Source of the DNA: Trileptium ribeirensis
Lineage: Eukaryota; Nematoda; Enoplea; Enoplida; Thoracostomopsidae
Reading direction: 5' to 3'
Assembly: GCA_030248225.1 (NCBI GenBank)
Contig: JASANE010007385.1
Location: 1 to 34,002, forward strand
DNA: 34,002 bases
Positions 8,440-19,365 of this stretch are shown piece after piece. The notes beneath the pieces were generated by a model that had not been told where the DNA came from, did no database searches, and saw only the letters and a program-made list of their open reading frames with translations. The position numbers and the translations under genes are program-made. Every line of letters begins with the position of its first letter. Position 1 is the stretch's first letter.

Positions 8440-9110
8440 CGATATGTGTATATATCAAACGGGGAACCCGCACCCACCTTACATATTCCGAATTTTTTCA
8501 ATAAGAGCGCCACTCATATCTTGAGCGTCCACTCACACCTAAGATTGGGGAGGCACTACATAAAATATGCTAGCGCTGGCCATTGTTTATAGTTTGACAG
8601 TATTAATTGTCATTACGGTACAGTATCTTTTTCAGTTTGATGAAACGCTGAGGATTTAAATATTTCGTTGCATACAAAGTACCTGAAAAGTAAGCTGTCC
8701 GAAACTATGGGTTCGATTCTGCAGAAAAGTATTTTGTTTGAAAATCAATCTTGATGACTTTGATAATGAGAGCCGAATTTTTTATTTCTAAAGCGAATTT
8801 TTAACTTACGTATTGTGTAGTTTATAGTTTAGCTCATAACATTTTATCCAATTTCGCTCTTTGATATTTGGCGATTTTTACAGAGTAAACGACGTGTTGT
8901 TTTCGCCTTTATACCATACTGATGCTGTAGGCAGAGGTTGCTGTTTATCGGGATCCATAATGAGTGACCGTTGCCCGCATGAATAATGCGTATTTCGTAT
9001 AATGCTAAAAAGTGGTCGAGATTGAAGACATTGTACCATTCTAGTTGCCCATTTCAATCACAAAATGCATATGATATAGATATGATACTGACGCAGCCAT
9101 ATAATCCACC
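8440..9110. other. Unrecognised spacer
   Basis: AT-rich and without a supported gene. Nothing repeated was noticed. Confidence 0.4.
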
Positions 9111-9114
9111 GATA

Positions 9115-9325
9115 TGCATACGTGCTCTCGGTCCGAAGTCGCAAGAGATGGTAGCCGTGTCTTCGACCACCCAAGGGCGGACAACCGATGAGGGCGCGTA
9201 CGGCGCCGTCCATCAGAAAAGGGGTGGGGGCTGCGGCACTGTCAGTCGGAAAAGTGTTGGAGCGCCTGTCATATGGTGGCCGAAGACTCGGGGAGGAGGT
9301 CGGAGCCTCAGGAGTAATCCCAATA
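9115..9325. other. GC-rich island of unknown nature
   Basis: About 200 bp of CpG-containing, GC-rich DNA sits sharply inside AT-rich flanks. Frames on both strands stay open across it (plus 8986-9375, minus 9058-9330), as expected when stop codons are rare in GC-rich DNA. The proteins have no motif I know. ATGCAT-type sequence near both edges hints at short inverted ends, but I cannot define them. It may be a small transposon insertion or an old exon. Confidence 0.35.
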
Positions 9326-9329
9326 AGCA

Positions 9330-9997
9330 TGAATGCACATATGTAAACATATACATAATATACTTCACGTGCTAAAGAGTTATTTCAATTTACATGAAAG
9401 CGTACGCCGCAGCCTAAGCCTGCGTCGTTTAACCTTGAATCGATTGCGCTGATTTTACCACCATTCGTCTCTTCTACCACCTTTCGACAACACTGTACAT
9501 TTGTCGAGAAGAAATTTTTCGAAAATTTTGGTAATTAAGGACCATTTGGAACCCCAAAAAATCGACCGTCTTTGTCATATAGTGCCAAACGTCGCGATTT
9601 TCCTAACCGCCTCGTCGAGTTGAGCGTAACTTTAAAATTTACAAATTCGGGCTGGATGAGTTATAGGAAGGTCGCATATTATGACTCACTTATATATTCA
9701 GATTTTTCTTAACGGTGCACAGCTGCATTGCAACTTCAACAGGTAGTCAGCGTAGGAGGTGGCTAACGGCTTCGACGCAGGGGTGTTGATTAGACATTGG
9801 CATCGGGTACTAAATCGCTATTCTGGTACCAGGTACCCGAGCCGACTAAACTACCCGGGTACCTGATTAACTACCATGGTAGCCGTTGTTAAACTTTGCT
9901 TGTTCTCGTAAGCCACATAAATTTTCAATTTCGACATGTTTGCTGGGCAGACCCGAGAAGCTATGCAGCTTAGCAGGCCGCAGGCGCTTCACGAGGT
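9330..9997. other. Spacer with GGTACC-rich patch
   Basis: No gene is supported. Bases 9800-9880 are rich in GGTACC, CGGGTACC and CCATGG-type palindromes, related to the patch at 5995-6070. The plus frame 9886-10083 overlaps the tail of dispersed repeat X and is not convincing. Confidence 0.4.
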
Positions 9998-10296
9998 GGT
10001 TTTGGACCCCGCTGGATTGGTTGAGCATGTGTCTAGTATGTAATATGATTGCTGAGGGACTGTCACCCGCTTATAGGCCATAATGACATGACGATATTCC
10101 CTATAGCAATCTCACTCGGAAGTTGGTTAAGTCCCTAGAACGATTTAGCACGAGTGTGGCGTGAACGAAAAGTATTGGGTGACGATGTTGAACCTAGCCA
10201 AAATTTGCCTCTACCTTGGCCTCTTAGGGCATGGATTCACTCGGCAAAGATTTGATCAATGTTGCCCACACAGGATTCTGACAATTCCCTGAAAGT
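9998..10296 (-). repeat. Dispersed repeat X, copy 2 (inverted)
   Basis: The reverse complement aligns with 1104-1405 over its whole length, with the longest clear block CTTCCGAGTGAGATT at about 10108-10122. The copies are in opposite orientation about 9 kb apart. Divergence is high. It may be an old LTR or another interspersed element; the borders are approximate. Confidence 0.65.
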
Positions 10297-13200
10297 TGAA
10301 AGTCGGATTTATTATCTTGCGCGATGAAATTTCAAGGTTGATTTCCTATGCTGATTTAATTTGATGTAGTAAATTTAATTGCTTTTGACCTTTACTGAAA
10401 GTTGTATGAGCGTGTTAGATTTGTTGGTTTCTATGGACCCTTTTCTCTCGCTCTTCTCGTCCTTGCTATTCGATTAGTATTTCAGACAAACGGTACACGT
10501 CAGAGCATGATCCATCCTTATGCCCTGGCGTGGAACGTTGGTCAATTGACCGGACAAAACATGTAGTATATACACCGCTGCCAGAAAATGAACAGCAGAC
10601 TCTGATGGTTAATTTTCTTTTAGGTATATTGCAAATCATGTGCTGATAAGGCATGAAGTAGGTTAGAGTATTGAAATTAAGTATTAGATTATTGAAATTA
10701 AGCCTTTGACAGTTATGGGAACATATATAAAGTGATCAGCAAAAAGGTCAAATGGTCATGAGGTAAGTCATGTTAACCAGATAGCACGCCAGTGGTCACG
10801 AAAAATACACGGTTAGAATTCCGGCGATTTACCTCCGAGAGTTAAAGCTCGCGATATCCTTAATCACCTATTTTACTCGGAGGATATATTCTGTTGATAA
10901 TTATGTGGCCTATGTTTCTTGTGCGGAGGTCGAAAATCAAAATATCAAACGATGGTTGGGGGAATAATAAGAATACTGCTCGCACTGAATGCAGCGGTGT
11001 AGGACGGACAAGGTGCATGCCAAAATATCGACCAACGACAATAACACAAATAGAATGTATGAGAATGATGATACGATACGATGTATGGTGCAGCACATAA
11101 CATTAGGTTACTCACAAATTGTCTAAGATAACGGTTGTCTCCTTTAATTTATCCTAGTGTTTTGACCAGTTGATAATACAATCAGAACCAATAATCCTAT
11201 GGCAGAAGTTGAGACACAAATTGTGTTTCTCAATACTCGATCAGTAATATATGAGCTATAATTCCTTAGCAAGAGTCTTCGTTGCCGGGCGGCTATGTAA
11301 CTGATACGGTGGGCACGGTGTGGATACTCCCGATTTAAAATGTTCAACAGTTTCACCATGCCAACTGAGTAAGTGTTACTCAGTATCACAATCTTGAAGT
11401 GTTTGATAAATCGTATATTATTGTCGTATGCTAGATCGGCGCTTGCTTCGTAACGAATTATATTATGGTCCGCTCCTTGTCAATTACACGGAGCCGAAAT
11501 TGGTGCGATCTGCCAAGAGTGGGGACGAGCAATTCCATGCTCTAAAATCCGATATAATGACATGTAAAGCGTAAACTCCTCGCCAACAGGGCAACATGGT
11601 TAGGATCACATCATTTCCTTCTCCATTTGGTCACTTCGTCGAGGAACCATCGTCATAATTCTTTCTCCGTTTTATTAAACTATCGATAAATGGCTAGCTC
11701 TTGGCCAACAGTAGGTCTAGTGTTATTTATTGCACGAGTTGATTTAAATTGAATTGCTCGCGGGCTCTTTGATTAGAACGCTCAGGCAGGTTAATTTCCC
11801 CAAGAACAAAGTTAAGTATGCACTCTTCGACTGTAATAGTGACCATGGGGCAATGTTAAGGCTCGCTCCAGTCAACCTAATATTTTACTAAGTATTCAAA
11901 TCTAAGAACGTCCTGATACTTTCATCCCGATCTCGAGCGTCCAGATGCGCTTTCGACTTTTTCAGATCTTATTGCAATTTTTGAACGGTCGGAGCACGTG
12001 TCCGACCCATAACTCCACGAAAACATTGCCACTACACCTAACCAAGTGTCAACCTAGAGAAATTTGATAATTCGACCGCTACATTTAATCAAGTCGAAAA
12101 AGCGTAAGTTGTCCTTATACATCGGTGTCCTGGACATTAGAGTGCAATGATCCACTTACGATACCGGTCGATAAGGACCAAATAAATTAAATTCTCTCAC
12201 CGATGCCTAGCTATTGCCATAACAATGTTCCGATCCATGTTACCGATACTCATTGCGGATTAAAAACTATCTAAGCCGGCTAATCCTTGGGGCAGTGTGG
12301 TGACCAGCTAATTTCTTAACCACTGATTGCCAGCAAGTTCAACCATGGTCAATTAAATGTTTCCTGGTCAAAGCCACAATATGCCCTTGAGATATGTACC
12401 TGCTATTCAGGTTGTGTTCACCTTGTTTTATAAATCGCCCTGCAGTTCGTCGCGGCGAATGCTGGGCGCAGCCCAGTTCTTTCGTTGCACGGTTCCCGTG
12501 CTCGAACGATTCCCTGTAGCCGGTTGCTTAGGAAAGAGGCAGTAGCCTCCCTTTTTGATCCTTATATTCCTGCTTCAACATTGGCCATCATTGGGCCGTC
12601 CTAGAGATTCCCTCACTTATTATTATCAACAGTTACCCACGTTGTTTATCTAAAATCAAACGTGGTAATTTTAATATTCCTCCTAAATTGCCTACATTAA
12701 GGGGCAAAAGTGGGACTTGGCGTTCGTACCACGGTACACTAAGAGTAGATCGTGACACTCGTGTGAGCTTGTATCGTGGCGCGTTCATTTGCGTGGAGCG
12801 AAGCTGGCACCTGGACAGTTTTATAGATCTTTCGAAGCTCACATGAGAGGCCGGTGCCTCCCCTTTTTTCCATTTTCCCAATTTACGGGAGTCCTAAAAC
12901 GTACCCTTGGACAAAACGAATTTTGCTCACTCGTTTACAACGGGGTTTCTCTCCAAAGCAGACTCCATGAATCAGTATCTAGCTGAACCAGAGTAACTGT
13001 TCTATTTCCGAACGGGAAGACCCGGAGATTCGACTTCTGTTTTAGTATTCCTTCTTCACAGCTACTTGGCCAATGGACGGAACATGGCGCATAAATTTCA
13101 TACTTTCGTCTCGGATTAACTAGGAATTTAGTTGATTACTTCACGTTCGTTTCGCTAGAAACCACAATCGGCATGGAAACCGTACGGAGTAAATTTTTGG

Positions 13201-14260
13201 AACCAGAGACTGGTCCTCGGTACCGTAGAATTGATTTAATCTTCCTGAGCAGATAGCTCTCCTACTTCGGCTAGTCAAGGTCACCACCACAGCGTGCAAT
13301 GCATAACCCACGTAAAGTTGAGATTAAGGTCATATACAAGTTGTTACTACTTCTTGAGAAGTATCATCAGGTTAACGGAGGTATTTCGTTTTCTTAATGC
13401 ATGACTTCTTATTTTTGTGTGGCTGAAAAAGTTTCTCATCTACTGAAGCGTCCCGTTCCTTACAGGAGGGGACATCAAATTCGCCTACGATCGGAACCGT
13501 GCAGCGATGTAAGCTGAGGAGTGTTAACTATAATTCCTACGCCAACTGCTTAACTTCCGTTACATCATGCGAGGCGTAGCTCAAGTAAAGTGGAGATTTA
13601 AGCTGAAAGTAACTTGTCTCTATCTCCTGAAAGTTACTGCTATTCTATGTTAATGAAGTTAAATCTTTTTGGGTGGGCGGGAGAATTCCTGGCTATCTTC
13701 ATTTCCAATCCCTAAGGGGATTTTGTGACCGGTTGACAGATAAGTTAACTCTAGTGACCATTATTCCATGAAAATAGTAGCTTAAGTAAAGTTAAGATTT
13801 TACTGGGCTTTTAGTGGCAAGTGGAGCGAACCTGCGGTCGATTAGGAGTAACATTCCTATTATTCAGACAATGGTAAATTTTTGTCTGGCCTGAGGACAT
13901 CCCATGCTAATGAGACATTCAAGATATCGAGTGTGCACCGTGTCACACAATTGTCCCGGTAGTGAGCCGGGACTGGAGGAAACAAGCCTAGTGTGACGCT
14001 TGACTATATTGAATTTGTACCAAAAATACGTAGCTAACACTTTAGCTGTTTTCAAAGTAAGTGCTGCGTGTTCGTAAAATTTTTTCTCAGGAATAACATA
14101 GATTACGTTTCCTATGAACGATTTTGTTCAAACATTTTATATTAAAACATTGCCATAAGGGAATAGGCCCAAACCCATGAGGAAATGGAGATTTATACGA
14201 AGTCACTTTTCAACGCTTCACAATGTACTAAAGTAAAACTGGATCATCTTGTTGTATGCA
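10297..14260. other. 4-kb less AT-rich segment with no recognised gene
   Basis: The sequence is visibly less AT-rich than its surroundings, especially about 12400-12560. No ORF exceeds about 82 codons. The minus frames at 11144-11389 and 12633-12881 and the plus frame at 12357-12545 carry no motif I can name. A phrase AAGT(A/G)AAGT(T/G)GAGATT-like recurs near 13312, 13585 and 13784, suggesting old internal duplication. Copy 2 of repeat X borders it on the left, so a decayed retroelement body is possible, but I could not read reverse transcriptase or integrase motifs. Confidence 0.35.
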
Positions 14261-14397
14261 GAACATAGTGGTTTTATATATGCTGTGGTGACGGGTGGGG
14301 ATAGCTCAGTCGGTAGAGCGCCTGGTTGATCCCACGCAGTCCTAATTTTCAGCCGGCTGCTTTTCACATCCTTTCGTTATCATGCTGCTATCGCTAG
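14261..14397 (+). repeat. tRNA-derived SINE-like repeat, family A, copy 1
   Basis: GGGGATAGCTCAGTCGGTAG at 14297-14316 is a textbook D-arm and pol III box A. Homology with the copy at 14803-14954 starts about 35 bp before it (GAACAT-GT-G-TTTATA) and continues after it through TCCTAATTTTCAG, TTCGT-ATCAT and CTATCGCTA. The segment between box A and TCCTAATTTTCAG is about 25 bp shorter here than in copy 2, and the box B region is lost. It is not a functional tRNA. Confidence 0.72.
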
Positions 14398-14802
14398 ACC
14401 ACGGGGAGCACTGGAGTCTCCTGCCCCCAAAGTTTAGTATTAGTGCCCCCCTCCAGTTTACATCTGCAACAAACATTTTTTCATCGTGCTATCGCCAGAT
14501 CATCACTTTAGTTGACCCCACATTGAGCGAGTACTCCAAGTTGAAATTTTTTGGTGATGCCCCTGCGCTGCGCTCAAATAAATATTACCTAACATGGGTG
14601 TCGTACGGAACGTTCAAATTCCACTGGACCTTACCAAACCTGGTATTGAATTCCTGCGCTCGGCGCCAAGTCCGTGTTTAATTTTATGTCGGTTGCATAA
14701 GTAGACTGTAATTGAAATAAAAAAACGTATGGAATATGTATGAAATATATGGTAAGTATATAAAGGCCAGTGGTACACTTTTCTGAAAGACGAAGGGATG
14801 TC
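14398..14802. other. Segment between the two family A repeats
   Basis: About 400 bp containing a 99-codon plus frame (14382-14681) that begins inside the repeat and has no recognisable domain. A phrase TCATCGTGCTATCGCCAGA (about 14501-14519) echoes the 3' part of the flanking repeats, so a third, truncated repeat piece may lie here. Confidence 0.4.
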
Positions 14803-14954
14803 GAACATTGTAGCTTTATAAATGTTGTGACGTCGTGTAGGGATAGCTCAGTCGGTTGAGCGCCCGCATGCGGATCCAAAGGTAAGAAATCGTGGGTTCT
14901 CCTAATTTTCAGTGCTTATTTTCATATTCCTTCGTCATCATACTCTATCGCTAC
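14803..14954 (+). repeat. tRNA-derived SINE-like repeat, family A, copy 2
   Basis: GGGATAGCTCAGTCGGTTGAGC (14840-14861) forms a D-arm with GCTC/GAGC pairing. A box B-like GTGGGTTC lies about 50 nt on (14892-14899), at normal pol III spacing. The 3' body matches copy 1 (TCCTAATTTTCAG and a TCATCAT/CTATCGCTA tail). Anticodon and acceptor stems do not fold properly, so this is a tRNA-headed retroposon or pseudogene. Confidence 0.75.
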
Positions 14955-15940
14955 ACTCAAATGAAAAATTGCTTGCCTAACGCCATGTGACCCGCTCACA
15001 AATCTTTAGGAGCATGGAAAATACCGTACGCCGACGTACCTTGGGCTTGTATAATACAACTAAAATTTTTTGGCTTGTGTATATTTGCCTTGGTTTGTAT
15101 TCAGAAGCGCAGATCCATTTCAGACAACACTACACATAATTAGTTTTAATGTCTCTTATTCTGTAAAAGACAAAAAAGTGAGGGGGCTCAGGATTTTACA
15201 TGTCATTTTTACTGAAGGTCAGTCGCGCTTTATAAAAACGTTGAACTCTGTCCCCATCATCCGCATTCGTGTTGGTGTGGCGTAGTGAACTTGACTATAT
15301 TACTTGGCTCTGTATTGGGTTACACTTGGAGCAAATTTGCATATTTAGAGGTTGCATATTACATTTTTTAATTCAGAGGTTTAGCATGTCTTAATGGTGG
15401 TAGGAAAATAAGACACTGTGTAACATGGGAAATTGGGAAATTAAGCTGATAAGCGGCATAAATCAAGCATTGCATAAAGTTAGAAATGGTGAACTTGCGG
15501 AAGGTTGATAAATAAGAATTTATAACAATAACTACAACATAGTTTATTACTGGTCAAGCCAGCCTTGTTACACAGAACTGTTATGCATTATCCATACTCA
15601 CACTGTCCATGTGAGATACTGACCAGATGAAAGATCCTGTTATACAAAAATAATATACTGACATGTGGTAAATAAACAGATAAGATCAGAAAGGGCATAT
15701 AACTACTTACAACTGATCAAATATGAAACGATTATGGTGATAACACTAAATAGCCGCTGCACGTAGTGATGCATGTACTATTTGAAGAATTATACAAAAG
15801 CAGGATTTTTGAAAAAGATTAATTGAAAGTCACCGTTTAGGTCCGACATGCACCTTACTATGCACTAAAAATTTGGGGAATGTGGGATCCTGGGATCATG
15901 GAAAGTGGAAAGTCGGGTCTGTGGGGATGTCATAGCCTGA
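14955..15940. other. Unrecognised spacer
   Basis: About 1 kb without a supported gene or repeat. The plus frame 15070-15285 has no recognisable features. Confidence 0.4.
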
Positions 15941-15944
15941 GTCG

Positions 15945-16195
15945 TAAAATAAGCCTAATTTTGGTCTAAACCTTAGGCATTATCTCAACGTTATAGTGGA
16001 CGTAGTTCTTATAAGAAGCCTGAGATACTGACTAAGCAAGGCCTAATCCTCATGCCAAGTCTTTAGACCAAGTCTACGCCTCAAGCCAAAACATGAGACT
16101 AAGTTTTAAGCGTAAGCCATGGATATAAGATCAAGCCTTAGACACAGTCTAAGGGTTATAATATACCTAAGTGTTAATCTAAGCTAAGCCATAAT
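15945..16195. repeat. Degenerate TAAGCCTAAGTC-type repeat
   Basis: The 250 bp are dominated by variants of AAGCCTAA, AAGTCTAA and CCTTAGGC/CCTTAGAC with no fixed period. Smaller patches of the same character occur at 28580-28665 and 30165-30200. It looks like an ancient short-period satellite. It is too degenerate to be an active telomere repeat. Confidence 0.5.
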
Positions 16196-16365
16196 GTTTG
16201 CGTCTCGGAATATCCGGCAAAATCTTATAAAATGAATATCATGCCGAAAAATCCGAGTATTCGAATCGAAATAGCTAAAATAGGGAAAATAATACGATAT
16301 CGTAAAATGAGAATGTTTCATTAGCGTTTTCAAGAAATTCTTTCTATTGCAAATATTGCTGCACA

Positions 16366-16474
16366 ATTGGAAATACTGAATGTTTTAGGTTACCGCGGAA
16401 ATTTGGAAAGCCCCTCATCATACATGCTCACATGGACATTATCGCCTGATGAACAGACACCCTCGGACTAGCCA
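16366..16474 (+). repeat. Direct repeat, copy 1
   Basis: Aligns with 16670-16775: ATTGGAAATA-TGAA-GTTTTA, then CGGAAATTTGGAAAGCCCC versus the same with few changes, then TCA-CATACAT, and a looser tail ending in CTCGGACTA/GTCGGAGACT. The copies are 304 bp apart. Confidence 0.6.
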
Positions 16475-16669
16475 TTTTCAAACTACTCTAAGGCCAGATA
16501 TATGTGGCTACGGCTTCAACCCAGCATAAAGCCAGTCTATACATCGTAGCTTTTTTAAATTTCCGCGTGGAATGTTAAATTAATTTGGAATTTAAACATA
16601 CAAATTTTGGCAAAAAATCTGAAAATATGGAATATGGAATTTGAAATCTGTCAAAAAATTTCCACGAGA

Positions 16670-16775
16670 ATTGGAAATATTGAACGTTTTATGTTTCCGA
16701 AGAAATTTCGGAAGCCCCTCACCATACATATTCATAGGGGATGTCTGATGTTCGGCCCCCCTCCGTCGGAGACTC
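16670..16775 (+). repeat. Direct repeat, copy 2
   Basis: Partner of 16366-16474, with the same order of blocks and GC-richer at its 3' end (GGCCCCCCTCC). Sequence before each copy also shares GGAAAT/GGAATTT phrases, so a longer diverged tandem duplication of about 300 bp is possible. Confidence 0.6.
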
Positions 16776-16799
16776 CGCACCCCCTGAATAACACACAAA

Positions 16800-18180
16800 A
16801 AGGTAACTTTGTACTATAAAATGCATTTTCAGGGTTTTATACACATAAATAGAACAGACAAATTTCAAAGCTTAAACTTATTTATCGTTATGTATAGCCA
16901 CGATAGTAATAAAGGAATTATATTTATTGACCAATGAACATTAAAATTTTAAACATCGGGCGAAGGTAAGTTATTTGCATTTGCATTACATTTTCTTGCA
17001 TATACGAGGGAAATCACTTGCTCACAGTGTCAAGTGAACATAGCTACCTCAAATGGCGGTAAATTGTACTTAAAATCTTTTTTTTTCGTTTCTATATGTA
17101 GCATAAGGCATCACTGGAATACTATATTTTAGCAAATTTGAATTATTCGACGGATAATAGGATCAAATTGTGAGCATAATTTTGTGTATGAACTGCTTCA
17201 GTTATTTCCAGTCTAACTTTTAACAAAATCCACAAGGTTTAACGTTGGCCCTTTTGCTATTTAGCAACATTTAATTATAATCCAAATCAGAGCCATGGTC
17301 AGTCTAACTAGACGCCAGCATAAATCTTCAAACCGAGTGCTACTAATGTAGAGTTTATTCTTCAAATTCGTTGTATGTGCGGGGTAGGAGTCTCTTTTTT
17401 TCAGGGTTGTTATCCAATACGGCAAACGAAAGTGCTATAACGTCAAAACATTAAATTTTTAAGCCTGAACCTTATGTGTTACAAACTTTGTCATTTTAAG
17501 ATTGTTTAGTATTTTAGAGATTGCAATTAGAAATAAATGGTTATGTAACTGTTATAGAAACAGAGCAATCGTACGGTTGGAGTATAAATGGTGTTTGATT
17601 TATCAAAAATTTTAAGCAAGACATAGTTGGATTGGTGGAGTTGAGCTGTATTTTTACTCGGCGCGTACTGAAATCTAATCGTGCTGAAATCTAAAGGTTT
17701 GTGTTTGTACTGTTCCAATGATGTCCGGGCCAAGTTCTAGGAAAATGGTCAGGATCTGCAAACTATCATTATAACTTTTTGGGGTCTCTCAAAAATTAAA
17801 GTCAGATATCTTGCTGCGGACGACGGTTAGAAAAATGATAAAGAATCCAATACACAATGACCTCATCAAAATATAAAATTTTGATGTTCATGCAATATTT
17901 TGTCAGAATAGTGATCTATGAGCTAAAATATAAAGAAAATTCAAAATGGTGCAATTTTTAAAATTTCGACTAAAAGTTGGTTTCTTGCTTGTTAGACGTG
18001 AACGCTGTGTTCATAGTGTTATTAAGTCAGTTGTTTTCCTCGTGTTTAACTCACATTTGTTAAGTAATTATCACTGCTCAGACGTGTAGGATGTTAACTT
18101 TCCTTACTTTGGCGCCAAGACAATATTGTGTTGATATTTCTTCATGTGGTACCCTGAGAGTTACAATGGGTCTATGGGCA
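16800..18180. other. AT-rich spacer with no recognised feature
   Basis: About 1.4 kb. The minus frame 17527-17733 has no motif. Nothing repeated or RNA-like was seen. Confidence 0.45.
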
Positions 18181-18514
18181 TACATTCCGACGCTGCGAGG
18201 TCTCAGGGGGGTCGGGGGTAGAAGGTAGAGGTTTTTGGAGGGAGGTCCTCCAGGGGGTGTTGAAAAAAGTCCCTGGAAATCTCCCCCTCCCTCCGAAAAG
18301 CCTCTTTGTTTTTGTCAATTCTACTCCAATTTTTGCCAATTTTCACTCTATTGCTGGCGATTTTACTATAATTTTTCGCGCCTTTTGTAAGCGACGAAGG
18401 CGGACAAGGAGTGGGGAAGGCTGAACAGTACCCTCAAGGGGTAGGCCAGTTCATCGGGGAAGGTCGTTCCCAAGCCTCATGGGTAGGCACTCTAAACCCC
18501 TGCTTCGGCATATA
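18181..18514 (+). mobile_element. Short TIR element (MITE-like), copy 2
   Basis: A 334-bp copy of the element at 8124-8439. Its ends pair better than those of copy 1: left TACATTCCGACGCTGCGAGG, and right, read inward, TATATGCCGAAGCAGGGGT. G-rich left part (GGGGGGTCGGGGG at 18207-18219), AT-rich centre with TTTTTGCCAATTTT, then GAAGGCGG, CCCTCAAGGGG, TCATCGGGGAAGG and AACCCCTGCTTCGGCATATA. There is no coding capacity. Both copies are in the same orientation. Confidence 0.75.
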
Positions 18515-19365
18515 TGTTCTACAGATTATCGGGTACGCTGGTTTAATGAAAACAATTGTTCTTGCGTAGCACGTATTCAAGACGGGAAGCACGAGCGATC
18601 TTGATCGTGAAATATAAGGCTATAAATTATTCAATTTCTATTTAGCGTTATTATACATAAATATCGAAAGTTTTCATCTTTTTGATTACAGGAGAAACAA
18701 AAGTTCCTAATGTTTCGCGGAGTGCGAAAAAGGTCGTAATGTTGATTATAATGCATTGCTGACATATTATTATGCTTTAAGACTTCGGGCGGGCTTCAGG
18801 ACCATACGGCAATTAATCCTAGGCAACGAAATTCCTGGAATAATTACTAGAAAATCTCACAAATCGATATTATTTCGTCTTAAAAGTGTACAACACAGAT
18901 TGCCTTTAAGAGGTTGAAAACACAATTTTTGCGCTTCTCTTTCGGTAATAAAGATAATTATTTAAGGAGATGACCTCAAAATGGTATCTTGGATTGTAAG
19001 TGGAAGTTCAAGATTGTGGTCTTTTAAATGTAGAACTAATGTTTCATACGCATGGATATGCACAGAGTTACTAAAGATGTCGCCTGTAAACCAAAACTTT
19101 TGCTTAGAAGTGTAGCATACGGTAAGCCTAAACCTATGCTTTCACAATTAAACACTTTAAATTTTTTACTTTGCCGTTTCCGTTTGCCGTTTGCTCATGT
19201 CAAGTTTTCCGCCCTTCAGATATAGTGGAAATTTGACATGATCCTATTTTTATATCTTCGCCAATAGCTAATGTTATATTGTTATCATATGCTGAAGTGG
19301 CCCGCCCGTGGTATTCTATTGCAGTAACAATATAATTATTGCATTTAATATTATTCTTGCAAACC
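18515..19365. other. Unrecognised spacer
   Basis: AT-rich. Contains a short CCGTTT/GCCGTTT repetition at 19168-19195 just left of the satellite. The minus frame 19200-19418 runs into the satellite and is not supported. Confidence 0.4.

Noticed and set aside
14840..14905. Functional tRNA gene
   Set aside because: The D-arm is good, but the anticodon and acceptor stems do not pair and the same body continues into a shared non-tRNA tail.
14261..14954. TRIM-type mini-LTR element formed by the two direct repeats
   Set aside because: The repeats contain a tRNA-like box A rather than LTR features, and no primer-binding site, polypurine tract or target duplication was seen.
15945..16195. Interstitial telomere repeat
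   Set aside because: Hexamer-like phrases are present but there is no regular register and the variants are too mixed.
18207..18219. Regulatory G-quadruplex
   Set aside because: The G-run belongs to a transposable element end. Nothing nearby suggests a regulatory role.
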